64,000 nt of DNA from the NCBI RefSeq assembly GCF_042682745.1, contig NZ_JBHUIO010000006.1:100129-164128 (forward strand), written 5' to 3'. A program made the position numbers and the translations under genes. The notes under the pieces were generated by a model. That model was not told where the DNA came from. It did no database searches and was given only the letters and a program-made list of their open reading frames with translations. The stretch is from Tumebacillus_A lipolyticus (lineage in GTDB: Bacteria; Bacillota; Bacilli; Tumebacillales; Tumebacillaceae). Shown here one piece after another: positions 32,241 to 40,970 of this stretch (the first letter of the stretch is position 1; each line of letters opens with the position of its first letter).

Positions 32241-33545
32241 TCAGTAATTTTGATACTCTATTACTGCATTCAAATCGGTGAGCTTTTGGATCAGGTTCCC
32301 ATGCCCACGATGTAAGTGCTCAATACCGTGGACATACGTAGCATCTTTGGCTGCCAACCCTGCACAGACCAATGAGGTTATAGATCGAATGTCATTTCCG
32401 TAAACGTTGGAGCCGGTTAGAGGAGTACCGCCGTGAACGCGAACGATATTGCTTGACTGACTAATGTTCGCTCCCATCTTTCGAAGCTCGTATACATGCG
32501 CAAACCGCTCTTTGAAAACGATATCCGAGATGATCGATTCACCCGGTGCTTTCGTAGCCAAACTAGTAATGATCGGCTGCAGGTCGGTTGGGAGTCCTGG
32601 ATATGGCATGGCAGTGACGCGTATAGGATGAGTTAACGTTGACCGCAACACTTCTACGATGCCATCTTTTCTGATATGCAATCTTACCCCAATTTGGTTA
32701 AGCAGGGACAATAGGGATCGATTATGCGCTGGGACCACACCTTTAATAATCCCTTCTCCCCCCGTCATCACCATGGCTGCCAAGATCGTTCCCGCCTCCA
32801 AACGGTCTGGGATGACTTCATGCTCGACACCCCGTAACTTCTTATCTGTGCCTTTTACGTGTAACGTACTGGTTCCAGCCCCCTTGATATTGGCACCCAT
32901 CTTGTTAAGCATGTGAACAAGGTCTATCACTTCCGGTTCGCGGGCAGCATTTTCAATCACCGTCACCCCTTCTGCAAGAGCAGCAGCCATCAAAACGTTC
33001 TGCGTTGCTCCTACGCTTGGGAAGGCAAGGTAGACCCGCCCCCCGATCAGCGGAAAACGGGTTGCTTTTGCATAGATATATCCGCCTTGAATCGTGGTTT
33101 CGACCCCGAGTGCAGCCAGCGCGTCAACATGCAGATCCACTGGTCGGTCACCGATCATATCCCCGCCGGGGATCGGTATTTCCGCCTCTCCCAACAGGGC
33201 AATTAAAGGTCCGAGGAAAAGCAAAGAGGCTCGTATTTTGGAAGCAAGATATTTGGAAACCTTTCCGTTTTTCAATTCCCCACATACTTTTACCGTAGAA
33301 CCTTGTCGTTTGCTTTCCATGCCTAATTCATGAAGAATTTCGATCATTACATCCGTATCTGTGATAGCAGGCACGTTTTTCAGTGTTGCCCATCCTTCTC
33401 CGATCAGCGTAGTGGCAGCGAGCAACGGTAGCACCGAATTTTTCGATCCATCTATCGTTGTTTTACCTTCAAGCGGTCGGCCACCGATAATTTTTAGTCT
33501 GGTCTCGAGCGAAAGTGTCTGTTTTGCAATCGACTGAACGAACAT
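32241..33545 (-). CDS. MurA-like enolpyruvyl transferase with Cys-to-Asp active site
   Basis: 434 residues, full EPSP-synthase/MurA fold. MurA moves enolpyruvyl from PEP to UDP-GlcNAc. Conserved: IDGSKNSVLP (catalytic Lys near 35), RPVDLH (Arg near 134), PGLPTDLQ (catalytic Asp) and NDIRSITSL (Arg). The active-site loop reads PGGDMIGDRP: the Cys that fosfomycin alkylates (C115 in E. coli) is Asp129. Such Asp variants are active and fosfomycin-insensitive in known MurA proteins. GGAG precedes the ATG. Last gene of the operon, so either a protected duplicate of the housekeeping enzyme or a biosynthetic enolpyruvyl transferase (as NikO in nikkomycin). Confidence 0.9.
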   Translation of the reverse strand: MFVQSIAKQTLSLETRLKIIGGRPLEGKTTIDGSKNSVLPLLAATTLIGEGWATLKNVPAITDTDVMIEILHELGMESKRQGSTVKVCGELKNGKVSKYLASKIRASLLFLGPLIALLGEAEIPIPGGDMIGDRPVDLHVDALAALGVETTIQGGYIYAKATRFPLIGGRVYLAFPSVGATQNVLMAAALAEGVTVIENAAREPEVIDLVHMLNKMGANIKGAGTSTLHVKGTDKKLRGVEHEVIPDRLEAGTILAAMVMTGGEGIIKGVVPAHNRSLLSLLNQIGVRLHIRKDGIVEVLRSTLTHPIRVTAMPYPGLPTDLQPIITSLATKAPGESIISDIVFKERFAHVYELRKMGANISQSSNIVRVHGGTPLTGSNVYGNDIRSITSLVCAGLAAKDATYVHGIEHLHRGHGNLIQKLTDLNAVIEYQNY

Positions 33546-33563
33546 TTCGATCTCCGTTTCTCG

Positions 33564-34766
33564 TTAGATAAATGTTGCTGCTGCAGGAAGATCCTCTTCT
33601 TGTCGCTTTTCCCTGCCGTACATGGAGTCATAAATAGACCTCCCAAAAGTTTCTCGACCAATTAGTGATTTCATTACTTCGTTGCTACCATCAGCAATCA
33701 CCAATCCACGAGTATCACGAAGGCGTTGTTCGAGGCCGTACTCTCGACAATATCCACGAGCGCCATGAATTTGAATTGCATGATCAATCGCTCTGTGGGC
33801 AACTTCCGTTCCATACCATTTTGCCATGGCGACTTCACGAATGCAGGGTTGCCCTAAGTCGAGCATATTGAGCGCACGATAGCACAGCAATTTCGCCGCA
33901 TCTAGTTCGGTTAAGCTCTCCGACACTTTGTGCATCACCGAGTGGAAGCGTGCCAGAGGGCCACCGAATACATTGCGTTCTTTCGAGTAAGCGATCGCTT
34001 GATCAATTGCCTCTTTGGCACTTCCGATACAGATCAGTGCCATTAGGATTCGCCAGTAACCGAAGTGATGGTTAAAGATCTCGAACGCTTGTCCTACCGC
34101 ACCTAGTCTATTCTCTTCCGGCACAAAAACACCGTTAAGCTCAAAGCCACCGTATGACCAGCCTTTTAACCCCATCGGACTGTAAGCATACTTGCTTATC
34201 TTTGGATCATCCATATCAACTAGGAACGCTGTAAGGTCATTGACACCGGGGTTCAGGTTAGTTTTTGCAAATACGACAAAAACTCCCGCCTCTTCCACCC
34301 GGCTCACCCATTCTTTCCGTCCCTGCAAAACGTACCCATTTTCAACTCGCCTCGCAAAGGTTTTCGTGGAAGACAGATCAGAGCCAGTGTCCCGTTCGGT
34401 CAAGCCCACACCCACCAAAATATCTCCTTTCAACAGGTCTGGCAAATACCGTTCTTTTTGATATTTTGATCCAAACTGATCGATCATCAGGCCATGACCT
34501 GCCCCAAACAATTCACGACAGTTGACAGAGCATCTTCCCATCTCTTCATAAATCAAGCCCATCGTTAAGGCGTTTAGATTGTGGCCTCCACCCTCAATTG
34601 ATACGTCCAATCCGATCAACCCTGCGCGACCCGCATTTTGCCGAACATGCCATGGGAATTTCTCACTTGCATCTACTGCGAACTCGTTGTTCACATCCTG
34701 TTCAATCAGGAAATGACGTATCTTTTGTAGCCAATAAACGTCATTTTGATCATATGAAAAATTCAT
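33564..34766 (-). CDS. Acyl-CoA dehydrogenase-like flavoprotein
   Basis: 400 residues, whole ACAD fold: N-terminal helices, LVGVGLTERDTGSDLSS and WVSRVEEAGVFVVFAKT in the beta domain, and C-terminal IQIHGARGYCREYGLEQRLRDTR with DGSNEVMKSLIGRE. The usual catalytic Glu is not evident: the position in YEGTSQ-type motifs is Asp (ADGSNE), and the alternative Glu site of isovaleryl-type enzymes appears to be Trp (GYWRIL). It may oxidise a carrier-bound or amino-acid substrate in another way. It lies between the acyltransferase and MurA-like genes with short gaps. Confidence 0.87.
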   Translation of the reverse strand: MNFSYDQNDVYWLQKIRHFLIEQDVNNEFAVDASEKFPWHVRQNAGRAGLIGLDVSIEGGGHNLNALTMGLIYEEMGRCSVNCRELFGAGHGLMIDQFGSKYQKERYLPDLLKGDILVGVGLTERDTGSDLSSTKTFARRVENGYVLQGRKEWVSRVEEAGVFVVFAKTNLNPGVNDLTAFLVDMDDPKISKYAYSPMGLKGWSYGGFELNGVFVPEENRLGAVGQAFEIFNHHFGYWRILMALICIGSAKEAIDQAIAYSKERNVFGGPLARFHSVMHKVSESLTELDAAKLLCYRALNMLDLGQPCIREVAMAKWYGTEVAHRAIDHAIQIHGARGYCREYGLEQRLRDTRGLVIADGSNEVMKSLIGRETFGRSIYDSMYGREKRQEEDLPAAATFI

Positions 34767-34789
34767 ATCTTCGCCCCATTCAGTTTTTA

Positions 34790-35449
34790 TTACTCCATTT
34801 CGGTCAGCACTTCTTCGTAACCGTTTGGAGTTCTATGCTCTTCATCCAATTCACGCTGTACTTTTGCTGGGTTGCCAAAAGCGATGGTGTATGGTGGAAC
34901 GTCCTTTGTGACGACAGAACCGGAACCAACCATTGCCATTTTGCCAATGCGTACGCCGGAAAGCAGTGTGGTTCCAGATCCTACGCGTGCGCCAAACTCA
35001 ACGTAAGGGGGGAGAAGGTTAGGTTCACGATCATTTCGTTTCCAAGTTAGAAACTTATCATTTACAGTGATGACACCCGCTCCAAGGAATGCACGATCTT
35101 CCACTGTCATACAAGATGTGATATGAGTGTGGGGAGAAACTCGAACCCAATTGCCTAACTTGCTGTCATGTTCCACGATCACATGGTGTGACAAAACAAC
35201 ATTGTTACCAAGTGATGCATTAGTACGAAGAATACAACCGTGACCGATACGGCAATCCGAACCGATCGTCACGCCTTCATAAATGATGGCCCCAGCTCGC
35301 ACAATCGTATGATCACCAATTGAAATCTGACGAAGCTCCCCTTCATTAGTTTCTTCACGATTCGCTACCAACACCATTTCTTCGATGATAACCCCTTTGC
35401 CAAGTGTCAAAATCCCGTTATCAATTAGTTCTTGAATCTTGTTATTCAC
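34790..35449 (-). CDS. Hexapeptide-repeat acyltransferase (left-handed beta-helix)
   Basis: 219 residues. GTG start chosen with TTGGGGG at proper spacing; an ATG at 35482 has no site. Repeats such as IVRAGAIIYEGVTIGSDCRI, GNNVVLSHHVIVEHDSKLG and ARVGSGTTLLSGVRIGKMAM build the beta-helix; the catalytic-type His lies in SHHVIVEHD, and the end KDVPPYTIAFGNPAKV is typical of sugar or amino-acid O/N-acetyltransferases. It probably acylates an intermediate of the local pathway. Confidence 0.88.
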   Translation of the reverse strand: MNNKIQELIDNGILTLGKGVIIEEMVLVANREETNEGELRQISIGDHTIVRAGAIIYEGVTIGSDCRIGHGCILRTNASLGNNVVLSHHVIVEHDSKLGNWVRVSPHTHITSCMTVEDRAFLGAGVITVNDKFLTWKRNDREPNLLPPYVEFGARVGSGTTLLSGVRIGKMAMVGSGSVVTKDVPPYTIAFGNPAKVQRELDEEHRTPNGYEEVLTEME

Positions 35450-35534
35450 TAGTAACAACCCCCAAAACTGATTATTATTCATGTCCAAGAAACTGGTTGC
35501 CCAGAATATTGAACAATGTTGTAGCGCTTCAATT

Positions 35535-36818
35535 TTAACTGACAGTAAATCGACTTTGTTTGAACCAAGCAATTGGGTCGAAATTCGGATTGCGACACTC
35601 TGGAAAAGGATATGGAAGTTGCTTGCTCTTGTATCCTACAACCTCAGGATCTTCTTCACAGGAAAATCCGTACTGTTTGCACATCTTTTCGATAAGTTCA
35701 ACTGGTATTCCGTAAGTACCGTGCAGGTCTTTGATCTCTTCAAAACAAACTTCTAAACGAGCTCTTGACTTCAAAGTTTTCACCAGCCGTTTGGTTTGGG
35801 CACCGACGTTTTTAGCGAAGCTAATAAATTCGTTTTGAAAAACCTTGACCATTTGATCTTGCTCGATGATCTCCCCTCGGAACAGGTCTGGTTCATACTC
35901 GTATAGTGATTTGAGCATGGCAGATGACATCTTCTCCCAATGAAAGTTGGTCGGTTCCAATTCATGCTGCATGAGGATCGTACTAATTTCTCTGATCAAC
36001 TTGCGAAGCACATACTCTGCTTTTTTGGGTCCAGGCTGTAGGCCAGTTAACATCAGTGCTGTTGCAAGCCGAAGTGATGAACCGAGAACACGTAGATCCG
36101 GTTTAGGCAAATTTGGATACAATTTGTCCAAGCACTCAGCAACGGGCCGATAGTTCTCAGTTTCAAAAAATGACTCTACCCCTTCCAGAATAAAGAGAAG
36201 GCGATCATAAAAAAACGCACTATCGAGCATCGATATTTCGCCTTTTTGCCCGATCAACACCAGATTGGTAATCGGAATTAGGCCCCCGTTATAGTGGTAG
36301 AGGATTTTCACATAGATGGCTTCCTGAGTAAGTTCTGGAATCTTACAGATCAACTGTTCTTTTACAGACGAGATAATATTCGTAAAACCATGCGCTCTGA
36401 CAATTCGCATCATTGACTCATTGTCAGACGCTATTTGCCAATAGAACCGCTCTTTCACAAGCCCTAAGCTTTCGATCAGGAAGTCGTGTACGAACCCGAC
36501 ATAGTGATCTAAGCGTTCAGGCTGAAAATTATATAATGCAAATAACTTTTGGAAATTCGTGACAATTGGATTGTGCGAAATTTTCACTTTCCCCATACTT
36601 CTCACACATAATTGGCTGATCGACCTAGGTGTTTCTTCCTGACCATTTAGAAAAATGTCCAACACGTTCAGCATCGGCGAAAATGTAAAAAATGGTGTCA
36701 CTTCTTTGTTTAACAAGATGTCTTTAGATGGGAGGGACTGATACCCCCATTTTAAGGATTGAAGAGCAAACTGTTCACTAATATGCTTATGGACAATTGA
36801 TGCGTTACTCAAAATCAT
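35535..36818 (-). CDS. Alanyl-tRNA synthetase-like protein without editing domain
   Basis: 427 residues. The aligned AlaRS marks are clear: VTPFFTFSPMLNVLDIFLNG (motif 1 region, compare LFTNAGMNQFKDYFLG), SISQLCVRSMGKV, LRVLGSSLRLATALMLTGLQ and AEYVLRKLIREI (compare RVIADHIRAAVF and YVLRRLIRR), and LHGTYGIPVELIEKM (compare LYDTYGFPLDLTEE). The motif-2 loop is shortened. The protein ends where the editing and C-Ala domains would begin. It may charge tRNA or a carrier for the pathway; no close named relative is known to me. ATG at 36818 with AAGGTGAG upstream; TTG starts are possible. Confidence 0.8.
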   Translation of the reverse strand: MILSNASIVHKHISEQFALQSLKWGYQSLPSKDILLNKEVTPFFTFSPMLNVLDIFLNGQEETPRSISQLCVRSMGKVKISHNPIVTNFQKLFALYNFQPERLDHYVGFVHDFLIESLGLVKERFYWQIASDNESMMRIVRAHGFTNIISSVKEQLICKIPELTQEAIYVKILYHYNGGLIPITNLVLIGQKGEISMLDSAFFYDRLLFILEGVESFFETENYRPVAECLDKLYPNLPKPDLRVLGSSLRLATALMLTGLQPGPKKAEYVLRKLIREISTILMQHELEPTNFHWEKMSSAMLKSLYEYEPDLFRGEIIEQDQMVKVFQNEFISFAKNVGAQTKRLVKTLKSRARLEVCFEEIKDLHGTYGIPVELIEKMCKQYGFSCEEDPEVVGYKSKQLPYPFPECRNPNFDPIAWFKQSRFTVS

Positions 36819-36826
36819 CTCACCTT

Positions 36827-38014
36827 CTATTCCCAAATTGTTTGCCGATCGAGGTATTCGATAACCTGTAGAATACGTTTTTTAGCTTGCTCAGTTGAGC
36901 TTCCTTCGACCATGAAGGAAGCGAACGTATCAAAGTAGTTTCTTTGTCGCTCATAGGTTTTGCCTACAATACCGTTTAGACGACTGCGCACGCACCAAGG
37001 GTAGTCAATCTTTTCAGGCATAGAGATCAGCTTCTTTGTTCGAGGAGGCATGAGGTAATGGGCAGTTATTACCTTCGGATTTGAAGGCGGTATGGGATCA
37101 ATCAATCCACACTGGGCACGAGTTACATATCGATCCATTTCTAGCCTGTACGAGTGATAAATGCAGTGTGGAGACCAACTACCAGCTGTTCGCGAAGCGA
37201 TTTCACAGAAGACTAATTCATCTTGTGGTGTTAAAAAAAATTCAGCGTGAAATGCGCAGATATTCGGTGTCGGCAATGACCTCAGCACCTCACGCACTGC
37301 CTTCTTCAAACGTATGCTCATCGCATCATCCGGCTCAAGCAGCACATCCCCCACACCTTTTCCTAGATTGAAAGAAAGGCAATCATTCAAGTACTCAAAC
37401 GAACAATCAAATATCACCTCTCCACCAACAATCAGACCATCACTGTGATACATTTTCACATGATGAACAAATGCCTCCACCATCAGATTAGGATTATGAG
37501 ATTTGGAGAGGAAATCGTTCAACTCCTCCTGTGTACGAATCAAATGGACATCGGAGGAGGCAAAGCCAGTACGTGGTTTGATCACAACGGGAAGACCGTG
37601 CTTTTCAACAAATTTAGTGAGCGTTGTATCGGCGATCGCAGCAAAAGCTGGCACTTTGACAGATGAACGCTCTACATGTTCTTTCATAACGCACTTGTCC
37701 CGAAAAGCTATCGCGCTCTCCAAAGACTGCCCGCGAAGTCCAAGACGAGTACGGAGGCGTCCAGCGCGGATCAGATCCGATTCTTCCAATGCAATCAAAG
37801 TATGGAAGGGACGTGATGCATAGAGTTGTAGTGCCTCTTCCTCGACAAGCTCATTTTCAGGAAAATTCTGAACACCAATTCGAACAGAAAATTCCTCAAA
37901 CCCTTCTACAGCCTTGTCACTACCAATCATGAATAATTCTTCTGGCAACGTAGCCAACCATTCCGAATAAGGCTTTCTCTCTTTAGCGTGTCGATTAAAG
38001 ATTAAGATGGACAT
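36827..38014 (-). CDS. ATP-grasp amino-acid ligase 1
   Basis: 395 residues. Three-domain ATP-grasp enzyme: MSILIFNRHAK at the start, FRDKCVMKEHVERSSVKVPAF (entry to the ATP site), LPVVIKPRTGFASSDV and FCEIASRTAGSW (metal-binding segment). Closest in style to BacD/DdaF-type ligases that join amino acids through acyl phosphates. It starts 4 bp after the MFS stop. It is a paralogue of the first operon gene (same length and order, shared CEIASRTAG), so two peptide or amide bonds may be made. Confidence 0.88.
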   Translation of the reverse strand: MSILIFNRHAKERKPYSEWLATLPEELFMIGSDKAVEGFEEFSVRIGVQNFPENELVEEEALQLYASRPFHTLIALEESDLIRAGRLRTRLGLRGQSLESAIAFRDKCVMKEHVERSSVKVPAFAAIADTTLTKFVEKHGLPVVIKPRTGFASSDVHLIRTQEELNDFLSKSHNPNLMVEAFVHHVKMYHSDGLIVGGEVIFDCSFEYLNDCLSFNLGKGVGDVLLEPDDAMSIRLKKAVREVLRSLPTPNICAFHAEFFLTPQDELVFCEIASRTAGSWSPHCIYHSYRLEMDRYVTRAQCGLIDPIPPSNPKVITAHYLMPPRTKKLISMPEKIDYPWCVRSRLNGIVGKTYERQRNYFDTFASFMVEGSSTEQAKKRILQVIEYLDRQTIWE

Positions 38015-38018
38015 GTCC

Positions 38019-39233
38019 TCACCTTTCTGTTGTCGTAGAATCTCGGACATAGCGAAAACCGAACCCTGCCGACAGCAAGATCAATACAGACGCTGCGATC
38101 ATTACAGAAGTTGGACTGAACCAGACTAGTAATGCCATTGCGATTGTCACCGCGAGAATGCTGAACAAATTGATGAACGTTTGTCTAAACCCTACCAGCC
38201 GGCCAACAAATTCGTTCGGGCAGTTTTTTTGATAGAGAGTTCCCATCAATATCATTGTGACCTGTTGCAATATTCCATTAAGGAAGCAAACGACCAGTAG
38301 GGTCGCAGTACTGTAAAAGAGTAGGAAAACCATATCGAGCAATCCGATCGCGAACACTGTACCAGCTGTTATTCGATGCACCTGTAGTTTAGAAACCTTC
38401 GTGACCAAAATACTACCTAGAATACTACCTACTCCTTGGATGCTGGCACTGATCGTAAAAATTTTTGCAGAGTCTGGCTCGTGATCGATCAAAAACAAGT
38501 AGATCAAACCACTTATGATGCTTGCTGAAAACATGAAGATTGTTGTAAAAAGCAAGGAACCAAATAACGCGCGATTCCCCTTGAGTAGTTGCCACCCTTC
38601 GGTGATTTCGGTGATCAAACCTTTTTTTGGCTTGATTTTGACCTTGCTTTCGTCTAGTACAAGACGTAGCGAGAAGGCAGCGGAGAGAAAAAAGAGTGCA
38701 ACGGAGACCCAAAAAAATCCTTGATATCCGATGATCAACAAACCAGCGCCAAGGGCAGAAGGGCCAAGTACCATGGAGAAAGAGAACAGGCTTGCCATCA
38801 TCGAATTAGCGGTAATTAGCTCATCCTTACTTACGATCGTGTTGATGATTGCTACACGAGTGGTGTACATGATTCTACTCAGTCCGGTGATTATAAAGAT
38901 GAGGCTCAGGATCAGAAGTGGTTGGTTAAACAAATTTTCACTGATGAGAGGCAATAGCAAAACCAAGGCAGTCAAAAGCTGAGTCCACACCAACAGGTTT
39001 TTTTTCGAGTGGCGGTCGATATAAACACCAGACATCACACCGACAACAAGCGTGGCAACCATCGTAACTACGTTTGAAGCGGAGACGTAAACGTCTGATT
39101 TGGTTGCTTCATACACCCAGATAGGGATCAGAAAGGTAAACATTCTTCCGAAAAATGAAGTCAAGATCGTGCCCAAAAATACATTTTTGAAATTCCTATT
39201 CGCTCTTAGTAGAGTGAGTTGGTTCACGTTCAT
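38019..39233 (-). CDS. MFS exporter of the natural-product operon
   Basis: 404 residues, 12 helices, MFS_3/enterobactin-exporter-like group (DHA3). FGRMFTFLIPIWVYEATKSD opens helix 1 and GVMSGVYIDRHSKKNLLV is the motif A region. GAGGAG precedes the ATG. Its position between the two ligases, as BacE beside BacD in bacilysin clusters, suggests export of, and protection from, the product. Confidence 0.88.
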   Translation of the reverse strand: MNVNQLTLLRANRNFKNVFLGTILTSFFGRMFTFLIPIWVYEATKSDVYVSASNVVTMVATLVVGVMSGVYIDRHSKKNLLVWTQLLTALVLLLPLISENLFNQPLLILSLIFIITGLSRIMYTTRVAIINTIVSKDELITANSMMASLFSFSMVLGPSALGAGLLIIGYQGFFWVSVALFFLSAAFSLRLVLDESKVKIKPKKGLITEITEGWQLLKGNRALFGSLLFTTIFMFSASIISGLIYLFLIDHEPDSAKIFTISASIQGVGSILGSILVTKVSKLQVHRITAGTVFAIGLLDMVFLLFYSTATLLVVCFLNGILQQVTMILMGTLYQKNCPNEFVGRLVGFRQTFINLFSILAVTIAMALLVWFSPTSVMIAASVLILLSAGFGFRYVRDSTTTER

Positions 39234-39248
39234 ACTGTCTCCTCAGAC

Positions 39249-40451
39249 CTATTCAGGAACTGGCCCCCATGTGATATGTTCTCGCACATATTTCAAAAGC
39301 TTGTGGATCCGCTCCTCCATCTGTTCTTCTGAGTCTGCTTCGAATACAACACTTCCAATCGTCCCTACTACGCTTAACGAACGACGAGTGACAGTTCCTG
39401 GTGTTACTCGCTGATTGTATTCGGTGACCCAATTGAATGGAAACTGGTCAATTGTCGACTGCAATATACCAGAGCGCTTTGGAATCAAATATATGCCCGT
39501 AAGCTTTTTCGGGTTTTTCAAAGGAGGTAACTCCTCATTTAAACCGAGCGAAAGACGAGTCCATGCTTTATCAAGGTGTACCCCGTATGCTTGGCGGATA
39601 CTTTCGCCAACTTGTGCACCAGCCGTACGGGACGCAATCTCGCACAAGACCAGTTCGCCGTTCTGCCTCACAAACATTTCACAGTGGAATGAACTCACTC
39701 TTGGAACAGGGAATGCTTGAATGGTGGTAGTAGTAAAATCCATCGCTTTCTTGAACAGTGGATTGTCAGGGGAAATCAGTGTAATCATCACCCCCTCATT
39801 GTCGTAAAAGGACAGACAAGAGTGCACCAGTTTCCCCACAGAAGCAAAAACGATTTTGCCATCGACCATCAACCCATCACATTGAATCATATTTCCCTCT
39901 ACAAACGATTCCACCATCATATCTTGAGGAATTCCCACTTCCACAAACCTGTCGTAATCCTCCCAGGAACGCAACACTTCAGTATTGACAGCGCCAAATC
40001 CACAGATCGGTTTAACGACTATAGGGAATCCATTTGCTTCGATAAAAGAATACAGATCTAAAGCGTTTGGAATCACTTGAAAATTTGCAACTGGGAGATT
40101 GGCTCTTCGGGCGATTTCTTTCATTCGTACTTTGTTGCGAAAAGCGGTAGCGCTCTCTATACCTTGTCCTGCAAGCCCTAAATACTCCCGAATACGCGCA
40201 GCCCTCTCGATATCACGTTCGTCAAGGGCAATCACTGCGCGGAACTGTTTTTCCTGATGTAGACGAACAGCTTCGGTCTCCACGAGACCATTGTCTCGGT
40301 ACTGTACAAATCCTTTTTTATAAGCAAACCCATCAAATTGATCAACAATTCGTTCGTCAGTAAATAAGTACAGTTCTTCACTAGAATCTTGTAGCCACTC
40401 TTGATAATTAGCTAAATGAGCTGGCAGTACATTCAGAATAAGAATTGACAA
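39249..40451 (-). CDS. ATP-grasp amino-acid ligase 2
   Basis: 400 residues, first gene of the operon. It starts at TTG (MSILILNVLP) with GGGGGG 9-10 nt before. FRNKVRMKEIARRANLPVANF, FPIVVKPICGFGAVNTEV and LCEIASRTAGAQVGES parallel ligase 1. The C-terminal part GIYLIPKRSGILQST differs more and may set substrate choice. Confidence 0.88.
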   Translation of the reverse strand: MSILILNVLPAHLANYQEWLQDSSEELYLFTDERIVDQFDGFAYKKGFVQYRDNGLVETEAVRLHQEKQFRAVIALDERDIERAARIREYLGLAGQGIESATAFRNKVRMKEIARRANLPVANFQVIPNALDLYSFIEANGFPIVVKPICGFGAVNTEVLRSWEDYDRFVEVGIPQDMMVESFVEGNMIQCDGLMVDGKIVFASVGKLVHSCLSFYDNEGVMITLISPDNPLFKKAMDFTTTTIQAFPVPRVSSFHCEMFVRQNGELVLCEIASRTAGAQVGESIRQAYGVHLDKAWTRLSLGLNEELPPLKNPKKLTGIYLIPKRSGILQSTIDQFPFNWVTEYNQRVTPGTVTRRSLSVVGTIGSVVFEADSEEQMEERIHKLLKYVREHITWGPVPE

Positions 40452-40498
40452 TATACATAACCCCCCGATGATTTATTTTCTTTTTTATTATGTATTTC

Positions 40499-40535
40499 AC
40501 TATATAGGAAACCCAATAATATGTCAATAGTTTCC
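40499..40535 (-). promoter_or_regulatory. Promoter and inverted repeat of the natural-product operon
   Basis: On the minus strand TTGACA (40527-40522), 17-bp spacer, TATAGT (40504-40499). GGAAAC and GTTTCC arms (40530-40535 and 40507-40512) with a 17-bp centre flank the -35 and spacer, a good place for a dimeric regulator such as the RNPP protein downstream. Confidence 0.7.
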
Positions 40536-40670
40536 TTTTTATCTTCTATTATACATTTAGGTGATTTGCTGTAACTCTATTTGTTGTATGTATTTTATGA
40601 ATTACTCGATTGGATCTGAATTTTGCGTTTCATCCAATCTTCCCCGCACACCAAAATATCTTGAGTAAGT

Positions 40671-40698
40671 AAAAGCGCCCCTCTATTCGAGGAGCGCT
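40671..40698. repeat. 28-bp direct repeat, proximal copy (yaaL 3' end)
   Basis: Identical to 32131-32158. This copy contains the last five codons and stop of yaaL and its terminator hairpin, so it is the original site. It forms the right border of the inserted segment. Confidence 0.8.
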
Positions 40699-40970
40699 CT
40701 GGACTGCTGCTGTACGTTTGCTTGTAACCGCTTGGCTTCGCGAAGCAGGAACCCGTATTTGCGCTCCGCCGCTTCGAGATAATAGATCGCATGATCGATC
40801 AGCTCCGGATCGGACACATGATCGATATGCTGTCTGGCGATCGCCCACTCCTCGCGCGCCTGCTCGATCTCCACCTGCAACTTTTCAAGCTCCGTCGGTT
40901 CCTCTTCCTGTTTCCTTCCTCGCAACCATTCTGTCACCCGCATCCACGGCTTCCCCGCCTCGCTCGTCAC
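40683..40970 (-). CDS. yaaL: YaaL family protein (DUF2508)
   Basis: 95 residues, helical and highly charged: LEKLQVEIEQAREEWAIARQ, HVSDPELIDHAIYYLEAAERKYGFLLREAKRL, which is the DUF2508 signature. It starts at GTG with GAGGAGG 6-7 nt before; the longer frame has no ribosome site. In Bacillus it lies between recR and bofA; here both neighbours are displaced by insertions. Function unknown. Confidence 0.85.
   Translation of the reverse strand: MTSEAGKPWMRVTEWLRGRKQEEEPTELEKLQVEIEQAREEWAIARQHIDHVSDPELIDHAIYYLEAAERKYGFLLREAKRLQANVQQQSRALLE

Noticed and set aside
32241..33545. Housekeeping MurA
   Set aside because: Not excluded fully, but the Cys-to-Asp change, operon context and lower G+C argue for a paralogue; a genome search for a second murA would decide.
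32131..40698. Classical integrative element
   Set aside because: The repeats fit, but no integrase, relaxase or phage gene lies between them, so only an att-like scar is claimed.
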